Positions 40,119-48,596 of a stretch of 64,000 nt of DNA are shown here, one piece after another. This stretch comes from Dehalococcoidia bacterium (lineage in GTDB: Bacteria; Chloroflexota; Dehalococcoidia; Dehalococcoidales; UBA3254): NCBI GenBank assembly GCA_025361145.1, contig JANYAV010000012.1, positions 122,270 to 186,269 of the forward strand, written 5' to 3'. The translations under genes were made by a program, and so were the position numbers. Under the pieces are notes generated by a model that was given only the letters and a program-made list of their open reading frames with translations, was not told the DNA's origin and did not search any database. Every line of letters begins with the position of its first letter. Position 1 is the stretch's first letter.

Positions 40119-40227
40119 CATTTCAGTTTGAAGTTTAGCAGTTGCGGAGATAGTGGTCAATACACTGATTGCCTGAATTATTCTCGGTAAAGGAGTCGTA
40201 TTTCTAAATCCTAAATTTTTATCGTAG

Positions 40228-40262
40228 CTTGAAATTTGAAACTTGCAGCTAGAAGCTAGAAG
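40228..40262. repeat. Heptanucleotide repeat tract abutting 3' end of the FAD-oxidase gene
   Basis: cttgaaa tttgaaa cttgcag ctagaag ctagaag. Confidence 0.7.
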
Positions 40263-40266
40263 CGCA

Positions 40267-41658
40267 TTATACCACCTTCCCCGGGTTCAGGATATTATGG
40301 GGATCGAAGGCCTTTTTAACTCTCTGCATTAAAGCCAGTTTCTCTGCAGAAAATAATAGAGACAGATATTTTTTCTTATCCGCGCCTATGCCGTGTTCCC
40401 CGGAAATAGTACCGCCCATGGTTGCTCCAACCTGATATATTTCCGTGAGTAATTCCGTCATCACCTCTTCTGAAGGCACACCGGGGCCTAACGGATGAAG
40501 ATGGACGTTACCGTCCCCGGCATGGCCGTAAGTGATTATGGGGATACTGTATCTCTTGCTAATCCGTTTCACTTCCTCAACAAAATCGGCGATTTTACTG
40601 CGCGGTACTACTACATCAGCCAGGTCTAACATACCTCTGTGCTGCATCGTGGGATAAAAATATTCTCTTAGTTCCAGCAGCCGCCGTTTAGCGCTTGCAC
40701 TGCCAGGTACATAAGTGTCCACCGCTCCGTTTTTCAAACAGATTTCGCTAATATGTTCTGATATTTTGCCGAAATCGTCATAATTGTCAGCCTCGATCAT
40801 CAACATTAAATAAGCCGGATAACCGGGAATAGGGAATTCTTTTCCGCTATAATCTTTCACCAGTTGTAAAATATCTGATTCCATGAACTCGATGCTGACC
40901 GGTAAAACGCGTTCTTTCAAGATGACCGGTACGCAGCGTATTGCTTCTGAAAGACTGTTAAAGGGGATCAGTAATATTTCGCGGATACTTGGAGGTGTTA
41001 TCAGCCGCAGTGTGACCTGACTGATGACTGCCAGTGTTCCTTCCGAACCTGTTAAAAGTTGAGTGAGATCGTAGCCAGTCGATGACTTAACATACTTCCC
41101 CCCGGTGGTAATTATCTCTCCTGTGGGTAAAACCGCTTCCAGCCCTAACACAAAATCCCGGGTCACCCCATATTTTACCGCTCTCATTCCTCCGGCATTG
41201 GTGGCAATATTACCGCCGATGGTGGCGCTCATTTCTCCTGGATATAGCGGATAAAAAAGGTTGTGTTTCTCGGTTTCTGCGCAAAAATTGGAAAGTATTA
41301 CGCCAGCCTGAGCAGAGGCGCAAAAATTAGCTTCGTCAATTTCCCCCATCTTATTTAGTTTGTCTAAAGATAAAACTATCCCTCCGTGCACAGGTACTGA
41401 TCCTCCGGAGAGCCCTGTTCCAGCTCCGCGGGGTGTTACGGGGATTAATTCTGTATTGGCTAACCTTAGGATATCCGCGATTTCTTGAGTGCTATGAGGG
41501 AAAACCACCGCTTCTGGGAGAACAGAATGAGTGTGGGGAGCTTCATCGCGAGCATAATTTTCCAGCCCTTCATCGGCAATGACACCCTTATCTCCCACAA
41601 TAAATCTCAAACGTCTAATCAGTTCGGGTGTCACTTTTTGATATTTCTGGTCATTCAT
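40267..41658 (-). CDS. FAD-binding oxidoreductase, GlcD/lactate dehydrogenase-like
   Basis: VTPRGAGTGLSGGSVPVHGGIVLSLDKLNK; GHAGDGNVH; GEHGIG. Confidence 0.9.
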   Translation of the reverse strand: MNDQKYQKVTPELIRRLRFIVGDKGVIADEGLENYARDEAPHTHSVLPEAVVFPHSTQEIADILRLANTELIPVTPRGAGTGLSGGSVPVHGGIVLSLDKLNKMGEIDEANFCASAQAGVILSNFCAETEKHNLFYPLYPGEMSATIGGNIATNAGGMRAVKYGVTRDFVLGLEAVLPTGEIITTGGKYVKSSTGYDLTQLLTGSEGTLAVISQVTLRLITPPSIREILLIPFNSLSEAIRCVPVILKERVLPVSIEFMESDILQLVKDYSGKEFPIPGYPAYLMLMIEADNYDDFGKISEHISEICLKNGAVDTYVPGSASAKRRLLELREYFYPTMQHRGMLDLADVVVPRSKIADFVEEVKRISKRYSIPIITYGHAGDGNVHLHPLGPGVPSEEVMTELLTEIYQVGATMGGTISGEHGIGADKKKYLSLLFSAEKLALMQRVKKAFDPHNILNPGKVV

Positions 41659-41684
41659 AAACTTTTGCCTTTTGACATTTGATT

Positions 41685-42455
41685 TTAAAGTTGTAGCTGC
41701 ATCCCTTCATGAGCAGGAATTATATGAATCCCCAGGATGTCTCCTGCTTGCTCCAATTCTTCCCTGATTTCCTTTTCTCCCCCCGGATTCAAATGAACCG
41801 CAAAAGTACTGGGGAAATAACCTTTCATCTTGTGAAAAAGGGCCAATTCTTTTTGCAGAAGGTGCGGCGTTAGATGTCCGTTGTTTTTAAGCTTCTCTTC
41901 CCAGCGGTTCGGGGCAGTAACCTCTATTAACAGCACATCAGGTGATATGTTTTGCCATACCTCAGACAACCCTCCTCCAGTATCTCCGGAATAAAAAATG
42001 GATTTACCCTCAGGTGATGTAATCTGATAGCCTAGAGTTGGAATGGCGTGATTGACCTTTACTGGGAGTATTCCATAAGCACTTATTTTTATCGCTGTTA
42101 AATGAGCCAGAGGGTGAAATCGGAGTGTAGGCCTATCCACGGGTTTATTATGATAAGAGGGATAAATTACATCGTTTAATAAATGAGCGGTCAGATTATT
42201 CCAGGCCGTTTGATGGGTGTATATATCAATACTCAAGGACTTCAAGTAAAGATTGATTGCCAGTGCAGGAATGTCGCGGATGTGATCGTAGTGGGAATGA
42301 GTCAAGAGGACGGCTTTTAAGCGCATCAGACCTCTGGCCGAAAGATGAGAAGTTAAAGCCCCGGCATCTACTGCTAAGACATCATCAATTAATAGGCAGG
42401 TATGCTTGGTCCGTAATGTCTCCGTATTATGGGCGCCCAGGATTTTAATCTTCAT
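41685..42455 (-). CDS. MBL-fold metallohydrolase
   Basis: LLTHSHYDHIRDIPAL; SGDTGGG. Confidence 0.85.
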   Translation of the reverse strand: MKIKILGAHNTETLRTKHTCLLIDDVLAVDAGALTSHLSARGLMRLKAVLLTHSHYDHIRDIPALAINLYLKSLSIDIYTHQTAWNNLTAHLLNDVIYPSYHNKPVDRPTLRFHPLAHLTAIKISAYGILPVKVNHAIPTLGYQITSPEGKSIFYSGDTGGGLSEVWQNISPDVLLIEVTAPNRWEEKLKNNGHLTPHLLQKELALFHKMKGYFPSTFAVHLNPGGEKEIREELEQAGDILGIHIIPAHEGMQLQL

Positions 42456-42493
42456 TTCTCATATTATAGTACATCTGCTGAATCAGCGGAAAC

Positions 42494-42525
42494 TAAAAAA
42501 GGGGCGAGGTTTTTAGCCTCGCCCC
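42494..42525 (-). terminator. Terminator after thiolase gene
   Basis: GGGGCGAGG-tttttag-CCTCGCCCC, minus-strand T run. Confidence 0.88.
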
Positions 42526-42551
42526 GGGTAGATTTCTTTTAAAACCTGGAT

Positions 42552-43847
42552 TTATTTTCTTTCCAGGATAACGGACATGCCCTGACCGCCGCCGATACAG
42601 AGAGCAGCCATACCGTATTTGCTCTGGCGTTTCTGCATCTCATTAACCAGTGAGACAACAATTCTGGCGCCTGTGCAGCCGATGGGATGGCCCAGGGAGA
42701 TGCCCCCGCCGTTCACATTGCAGATATTGGTGTCTACGCCCATTTCCTTGATGCACCCCAGAACTTGAGCAGCGAAAGCCTCGTTTAGCTCGAAAAGATT
42801 GATATCCTTCAGGCTTAATCCAGCTATTTTCAAAGCTTTGTTGGCAGCGGGTACGACGCCCATGCCCATATAAGCTGGATCAATGCCGCCGGACGCGTAG
42901 GATTTGATATAAGCCAAGGGTTTGAGGCCGTATTTCTTAGCGGATTCCTCAGACATGATCAGCAGAGCCGCCGCGGCGTCGGTGAGAGCAGAGGCGTTGC
43001 CTGCAGTAACAGTGCCGTCTTTTTTGAACACGGTTCCTAGTTTGCCCAGCGATTCTACACTGCTTTCTCTGGGATGTTCATCGGTATCGAAGATTTTAAT
43101 TTCTCTCTTGACTTTCAACTCCATGGGTACAATCTCGTCTTTGAATTTACCGTTTTTAGCGGCCGCGATGGCTCGGACGTTGCTTTCGGACGAGTATGTG
43201 TCCTGTTCCAGTCGGCTGATGCTGTATTTAGCCGCGATATTCTCGGCGGTCATTCCCATATGATAACCATAGAACAATTCATAGAGGCCGTCATAAACCA
43301 TAGAGTCCTGGATTTCAGCGCTGCCATTAGTAAGGCTGCCCATCCGGTAACCCCACCTGCCTTTGGGTAGATAGAATGGCGACTGGCTCATGTTTTCCAT
43401 GCCGCCGGCTATGATCACGTCGGCATCGCCGGCTTTGATGGCCTGTGCTGCCAGAGCAACTGCTTTAAGCGAAGAACCGCAAACCTTATTGATTGTAAAA
43501 GAGTTGACCTCTTTGGGGATACCAGAGTAGATCTGAGCTTGTCTGCCGGGGTTCTGACCTTGGGCAGCTTGCAGAACGTTTCCGATAATGACTTCATCGA
43601 TATAGATCTCTTTAAGGGACTTATCCCAGTCATTATATTTCTTTTCAAGTTCGATCTCACCGTTTCCCTGGAAGGCTTTGGGCGCGAGGTTGTCCACCGC
43701 GGGATTACGCCCGGGTCTCACACCGACTTTTTTCAAGGCGCCTTTGATGGCAATAGCCTGCAACTGGGTAGCTGGCACATCTTGTAGCGCTCCGGCATAA
43801 TTGCCAATGGCAGTCCTGGCACCGCTAACGATTACAGCTTCTCTCAC
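42552..43847 (-). CDS. Acetyl-CoA acetyltransferase (thiolase) with N-terminal insertion
   Basis: NKVCGSSLKAVALAA; NVNGGGISLGHPIGCTGARI; CIGGGQGMSVI. Confidence 0.95.
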   Translation of the reverse strand: MREAVIVSGARTAIGNYAGALQDVPATQLQAIAIKGALKKVGVRPGRNPAVDNLAPKAFQGNGEIELEKKYNDWDKSLKEIYIDEVIIGNVLQAAQGQNPGRQAQIYSGIPKEVNSFTINKVCGSSLKAVALAAQAIKAGDADVIIAGGMENMSQSPFYLPKGRWGYRMGSLTNGSAEIQDSMVYDGLYELFYGYHMGMTAENIAAKYSISRLEQDTYSSESNVRAIAAAKNGKFKDEIVPMELKVKREIKIFDTDEHPRESSVESLGKLGTVFKKDGTVTAGNASALTDAAAALLIMSEESAKKYGLKPLAYIKSYASGGIDPAYMGMGVVPAANKALKIAGLSLKDINLFELNEAFAAQVLGCIKEMGVDTNICNVNGGGISLGHPIGCTGARIVVSLVNEMQKRQSKYGMAALCIGGGQGMSVILERK

Positions 43848-44316
43848 GAAAGAACCTCCTGATCTAATATCTTACTAATATTTATTTATATTACTTTTAA
43901 AAAGGCCCAGTCTCCCTTACCCTTCTGGTCACTTTTTAATTTTGATTTTAACTTTAACTTTTGCGTTAGAATATCCCGCCGAAGGTTCCTGATGTGAATC
44001 AGGAAATGAACATTAGTGAATCGGGATTGAATTTTACCCTTTGACTTAGGTCCTTACTTTTGTACTTTTTAATTTAACTTTACGCAGATACCGCATGACC
44101 AGAGGGAATCGGGATGATTTTTCATTTGGTTCATTATTATTTTAACCCTTTTAAATTAGCAATGCTAAATAACTACACGTTTTTCGTATACGTCATGAAT
44201 ACCCCCGCAAGAATATCCAGTTGTATCTAGCTCTTTAAATATTTATGATGTAGCGAAACTTGGGTTTTGTGACGGTCAGCCTGTTTAGAGTTTTGATATT
44301 ATTTATGATTTGGTGC

Positions 44317-44351
44317 TTACTAATTACTAAATACTAATTACTATTTACTAT
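44317..44351. repeat. Heptanucleotide repeat tract TTACTAW x5, overlapping ECH stop codon
   Basis: ttactaa ttactaa atactaa ttactat ttactat. Confidence 0.85.
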
Positions 44352-45112
44352 TTTCCCCTAAACTCCGGTTTCCTTTTCTCTCGGAAGGCTTTCATCCCTT
44401 CGTGAAAATCAGCGGTAGTTTTTAAGTGGCAGCTTAAAGCCTTCTCAATTTGCAGGCCTTCTTCAGGTGAAACCTGCCAGCTTTTCAGCATGGCCTCTTT
44501 GGTGGCGCGGACGGCCAGCGGAGCAGCCCGGCAAATCGTTTCAGCTAAGCTGAGAGCACAGGTCAAGACTTGATCATGAGGCACGACGCGGTTTATTAGA
44601 CCGATTCGCATGGCGGTGGAAGCGTCAATATTTGAGCCGGTAAACAGCATTTCGGCGGCCTGGCAGCTTGAAATCTGGTGAGATAAACGCTGGGTCCCAC
44701 CCCAGGAGGGAATTAATCCTAATTTAACCTCTGGAAACCCGAATACGGCTTTGTCAGAAGCAATACGCAGGTCACAGATAAGCGCTAGCTCAAGGCCTCC
44801 TCCCAATGCCGCTCCGTTAATAGCAGCAATGAGTGGCTTGGTTATTTCCAATCCGCGTATGGGGTCAGGTTGCTCATCTGGCTGATGTTTGGCTTGAGTT
44901 CCTTCTTTGAATGAATTTATATCAAATCCGCAGCAGAAAGCTTTCTCCCCTGATCCGGTTATAATGCCTGCCCAGAGGTTTGAATCATTATTGAAAGCCA
45001 TGAGATGTTCCTGCAATTCGCCCAGAGCGGTATTATTTAAAGAATTCATCCTGGAAGGATTCTCTATGGTGTAGATGGCGATCTTTCCTTCCTGTCTGAA
45101 ATTAATAGTCAT
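44348..45112 (-). CDS. Enoyl-CoA hydratase/isomerase family protein
   Basis: AALGGGLELALICDLRIASDKAVFGFPEVKLGLIPSWGGTQRL. Confidence 0.92.
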   Translation of the reverse strand: MTINFRQEGKIAIYTIENPSRMNSLNNTALGELQEHLMAFNNDSNLWAGIITGSGEKAFCCGFDINSFKEGTQAKHQPDEQPDPIRGLEITKPLIAAINGAALGGGLELALICDLRIASDKAVFGFPEVKLGLIPSWGGTQRLSHQISSCQAAEMLFTGSNIDASTAMRIGLINRVVPHDQVLTCALSLAETICRAAPLAVRATKEAMLKSWQVSPEEGLQIEKALSCHLKTTADFHEGMKAFREKRKPEFRGK

Positions 45113-45123
45113 TTAAACTGCCT

Positions 45124-45810
45124 TTATTTGCCCATTTCCGCGGGGAATGGAATATCAATTAATTCAAGAGTCCCGAATCTGGACTGTAAATAGTTGGCAA
45201 TAATATTCTCAATTTTGGGTAATTCCAGAATTCCACTATCAATACAGAGGTGATACCGCCTGGCATCGTTCCAATCGGAACCGGTGATATTGTGCACATA
45301 GTGGGATCTATGTTTATCGCTGTCCTGGATGGCTTTGATAGCATTCTCGGCCGTTAATTGATCTTTTACTTGAATACGCTGAGAGCGTATGGAAGGATCT
45401 GCGTACAGATATATACTTGCGTGTCTTGGATGGTCGCGCAAAATAAACGATCCGCATCGTCCCACAATAACCGCGGAATTTTTCTGAGCAATGTGAGTTA
45501 TTATTTTAGTTTCTACCTTGAACAAATCCTGGTCGCTGGGAAGCATAGTTGTCGGAGGTGTGGCGAATAGCATCGGTGAAGCGTAATTTGAGGAAAGTAG
45601 AATTGATTGCCATAAGGGTGTGGTTTTTTCGTCTAATGATTCCAGGTCTTCTTCCGATACCTTGAGTTCTTCGGCAGCGCGCCGAAGGATTTCCCGGTCG
45701 AGGTAGAGGGCTTTTAATCTGGCCGCTAAGCGCTCTCCTATTAGACGGCCTCCACTGCCTAGTTGATGGCTGATGGTAACTATGATCGGCTGTGTTTGCT
45801 GTATCATCAC
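45124..45810 (-). CDS. Cytidylate kinase-like family protein
   Basis: ITVS-like P-loop ISHQLGSGGRLIGERLAARL; VGRCGSFILRDHP. Confidence 0.8.
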   Translation of the reverse strand: MMIQQTQPIIVTISHQLGSGGRLIGERLAARLKALYLDREILRRAAEELKVSEEDLESLDEKTTPLWQSILLSSNYASPMLFATPPTTMLPSDQDLFKVETKIITHIAQKNSAVIVGRCGSFILRDHPRHASIYLYADPSIRSQRIQVKDQLTAENAIKAIQDSDKHRSHYVHNITGSDWNDARRYHLCIDSGILELPKIENIIANYLQSRFGTLELIDIPFPAEMGK

Positions 45811-45918
45811 TGAATCCTTCCTGCAAAATATTATTGTTGGAAAGATATTGAGTTACTCTAATTTACACCGCTCTAAGTCTATTGTCAACGAAAGAGCTTT
45901 CTTTCTTGCTTTATATTC

Positions 45919-45946
45919 TTGACACCCGGACTGTATTTGTTATAAT
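45919..45946 (+). promoter_or_regulatory. Perfect consensus sigma70 promoter of response regulator
   Basis: TTGACA-N16-TATAAT. Confidence 0.8.
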
Positions 45947-45982
45947 CTGAACCAAGTCTGACAATAACAGTGGAGAATACCC

Positions 45983-46360
45983 ATAGCTAAACGAATTCTT
46001 GTAATTGAAGACGATCCAAGCTTTCTGCGTTATTTAACGCATGTGTTAGAGAAAGATGGCTATGAGGTGATTAGTTCCTCTAATGGTCTGTTTGGCTTAC
46101 GTAAGGCCATGGAAGACAATCCGTCTCTATTGATTTTGGATGTGATGTTGCCGGGCTTGGATGGATTCGAGGTTTGCCACCGTTTACGGGAAGATCCTGC
46201 AACGGCCAAAATCCCTGTGATCATGCTTTCTGCCAAGGGCCAGGATACTGATAGGGCCGCTGCTTTAAAGGTTGGCGCTAATGAGTTCTACGCTAAACCT
46301 GCCGATCGCATCGTTTTATTAGCCAAAATTGCTGAGCTCTTAGCCTCTAAGTCTGTCTAA
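45983..46360 (+). CDS. Stand-alone CheY-like response regulator; apparent ATA start
   Basis: (M)AKRILVIEDDPSFLRYLTHVLEKDGYEV...LLILDVMLPGLDGFEV...YAKP; track start GTG 46043 would remove the acidic DD pair. Confidence 0.85.
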   Translation: MAKRILVIEDDPSFLRYLTHVLEKDGYEVISSSNGLFGLRKAMEDNPSLLILDVMLPGLDGFEVCHRLREDPATAKIPVIMLSAKGQDTDRAAALKVGANEFYAKPADRIVLLAKIAELLASKSV

Positions 46361-46528
46361 TCATCAACGAGATTACAATTATTGGAGACCTCACAGTTTC
46401 CTTGACAACTTAACTCCCAGCCAGTATCTTGAAAAGCAAGACATCAAAAAAAGTTCGGTTTTTCCAATGTTGGTTGGCACTACTTTGGGGTGAGGGTTAT
46501 AAAAAATGTTGAGTAAAGGAGAGTAATC

Positions 46529-48427
46529 ATGACTGGAGAGTATGAAAAGGCATTCAAGAAATCCATTGAGCAGCCTGATAAATTCTGGGATGAAGCAGCA
46601 CAACAGATCGAATGGCACAAACCCTACACTAAAGTGCTCGACGATTCTCAAGCTCCTTTCTATAGATGGTTCACCGGTGGTGAACTCAATACCTGTTATA
46701 ACGCTCTTGATTTTCATGTTAAGAATGGTCGCGCTGACCAGCTCGCGATGATCTACGATAGCCCGGTAACCAACTCAATCCAGAAGTTCACCTATACCCA
46801 GCTTCGTGATAGGGTGGCAAAGTTTGCAGGCGTCCTGTTAGAAAATGGGATTAAAAAAGGCGACCGCGTAATTATCTATATGCCCATGATTCCGGAAGCG
46901 ATGATAGGTATGCTCGCGTGTGCTCGCATAGGTGCTATTCACTCGGTAGTTTTCGGTGGATTTGCACCACATGAGCTTGCCATTCGTATTAATGATGCCC
47001 GTCCAACACTGATTCTCTCCGCTTCATGTGGTATGGAAGGCAGTAAGATCATTGAATACAAGCCGTTACTGGATAAAGCAATTGAACTAGCACAACATAA
47101 ACCAGAGAAATGTATCATCTACCAGCGGCCTCAAGCTAAAGCTGGCATTATTGCTGACCGCGACATCGATTGGGTGGAAGCAGAGAAATCAGCAAAGCCG
47201 GCAGACTGCGTCTTCGTTCAGGCGACTGACCCCCTCTATATTATTTATACATCCGGCAGCACTGGTATCCCCAAGGGTGTGGTGCGGGACAACGGCGGCC
47301 ACGCAGTGGCACTTAAGTGGACGATGAAGAATATCTATAACATGGAACCAGGCGATGTTTTTTGGGCAGCTTCCGATGTTGGGTGGGTGGTAGGACATTC
47401 TTATATTGTGTATGCCCCCTTGCTGGCAGGCTGCACGACGATTATGTACGAAGGTAAACCAGTTGGTACGCCTGACCCCGGCGCGTTCTGGAGGGTTATT
47501 TCCCAGCATAACGTCAAAGCACTGTTCTGTGCTCCCACCGCATTCCGCGCCATCAAAAAAGAGGACCCCAATGGCGAGTACCTCAAAAAATACAATCTAT
47601 CCAGTTTCAAATACCTGTTCCAAGCAGGCGAGCGGCTCGACCCAGATACGTATTATTGGGCGAGTAATCTACTGAAAGTCCCGGTTATCGACCATTGGTG
47701 GCAGACGGAAACAGGATGGGCAATCGCTGCCAACTGTATGGGACTGGAGCCCCTTCCTATTAAGGCAGGCTCCCCAACAAAATCCGCGCCCGGCTACCAA
47801 ATTACCGTGATGGATAGCAACGGACGAATCCTCCCGAATGAAAAAGAAGGTACCTTTGCGGTTAAGTTGCCACTGCCTCCCGGGACCTTCCCCACCCTCT
47901 GGCAGAATGACAAGAAGTTCAGGGAATCATACCTTGACCCATTCCCAGGGTACTACTTTACCGGTGATGGTGGCTACATAGATAAAGATGGTTACCTTTT
48001 CATTATGGGTAGAGTGGACGACGTCATCAACGTAGCTGGACACCGTCTCTCCACTGGTGAAATGGAAGAAGTGGTAGCAAGCCATAAAGACATTGCTGAG
48101 TGTGCTGTGATTGGTGTGGCAGATGATTTACGAGGTGAAATACCATTTGGGTTTGTGATATTAAAGAATGGCGTAAATAGGGACCCCAAGGAAATACTAC
48201 AAGAGCTTTACGCAATGGTGCGTGACCAGATAGGTAACTTCGCTTATTTCCGAAATGCAGTGATAGTCAGGCAATTACCCAAGACTCGGTCTGGTAAGAT
48301 TTTACGTTCAACTATGCGCAAGGTCGCCAATGGTGAGCAATTTTCCATCCCGTCGACAATTGACGACCCCAATATTCTTGGAGAAATTAAAGAAGCCCTG
48401 GTGCGCGTAGACCATGTAAAAAAATAG
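46529..48427 (+). CDS. Acyl-CoA synthetase, propionyl-CoA synthetase (PrpE)-like
   Basis: YTSGSTGIPKGVVRDNGGHAVAL; LPKTRSGKILRSTMRK. Confidence 0.9.
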   Translation: MTGEYEKAFKKSIEQPDKFWDEAAQQIEWHKPYTKVLDDSQAPFYRWFTGGELNTCYNALDFHVKNGRADQLAMIYDSPVTNSIQKFTYTQLRDRVAKFAGVLLENGIKKGDRVIIYMPMIPEAMIGMLACARIGAIHSVVFGGFAPHELAIRINDARPTLILSASCGMEGSKIIEYKPLLDKAIELAQHKPEKCIIYQRPQAKAGIIADRDIDWVEAEKSAKPADCVFVQATDPLYIIYTSGSTGIPKGVVRDNGGHAVALKWTMKNIYNMEPGDVFWAASDVGWVVGHSYIVYAPLLAGCTTIMYEGKPVGTPDPGAFWRVISQHNVKALFCAPTAFRAIKKEDPNGEYLKKYNLSSFKYLFQAGERLDPDTYYWASNLLKVPVIDHWWQTETGWAIAANCMGLEPLPIKAGSPTKSAPGYQITVMDSNGRILPNEKEGTFAVKLPLPPGTFPTLWQNDKKFRESYLDPFPGYYFTGDGGYIDKDGYLFIMGRVDDVINVAGHRLSTGEMEEVVASHKDIAECAVIGVADDLRGEIPFGFVILKNGVNRDPKEILQELYAMVRDQIGNFAYFRNAVIVRQLPKTRSGKILRSTMRKVANGEQFSIPSTIDDPNILGEIKEALVRVDHVKK

Positions 48428-48596
48428 CAAACCAGCATAATATCCGGGTCTATAGCAGGGGGTGAACTTTACTGCATGCGACAGTAGGCAATATGAGTTG
48501 CCAGGTTTTTGGGGGACCCCTCTTTGGAGGAGCGGTGCATTCGACCAACGAGATTGTTCTACTCAAAAGTGAAATGAAAGTGGGTAGGGAGCTAGA

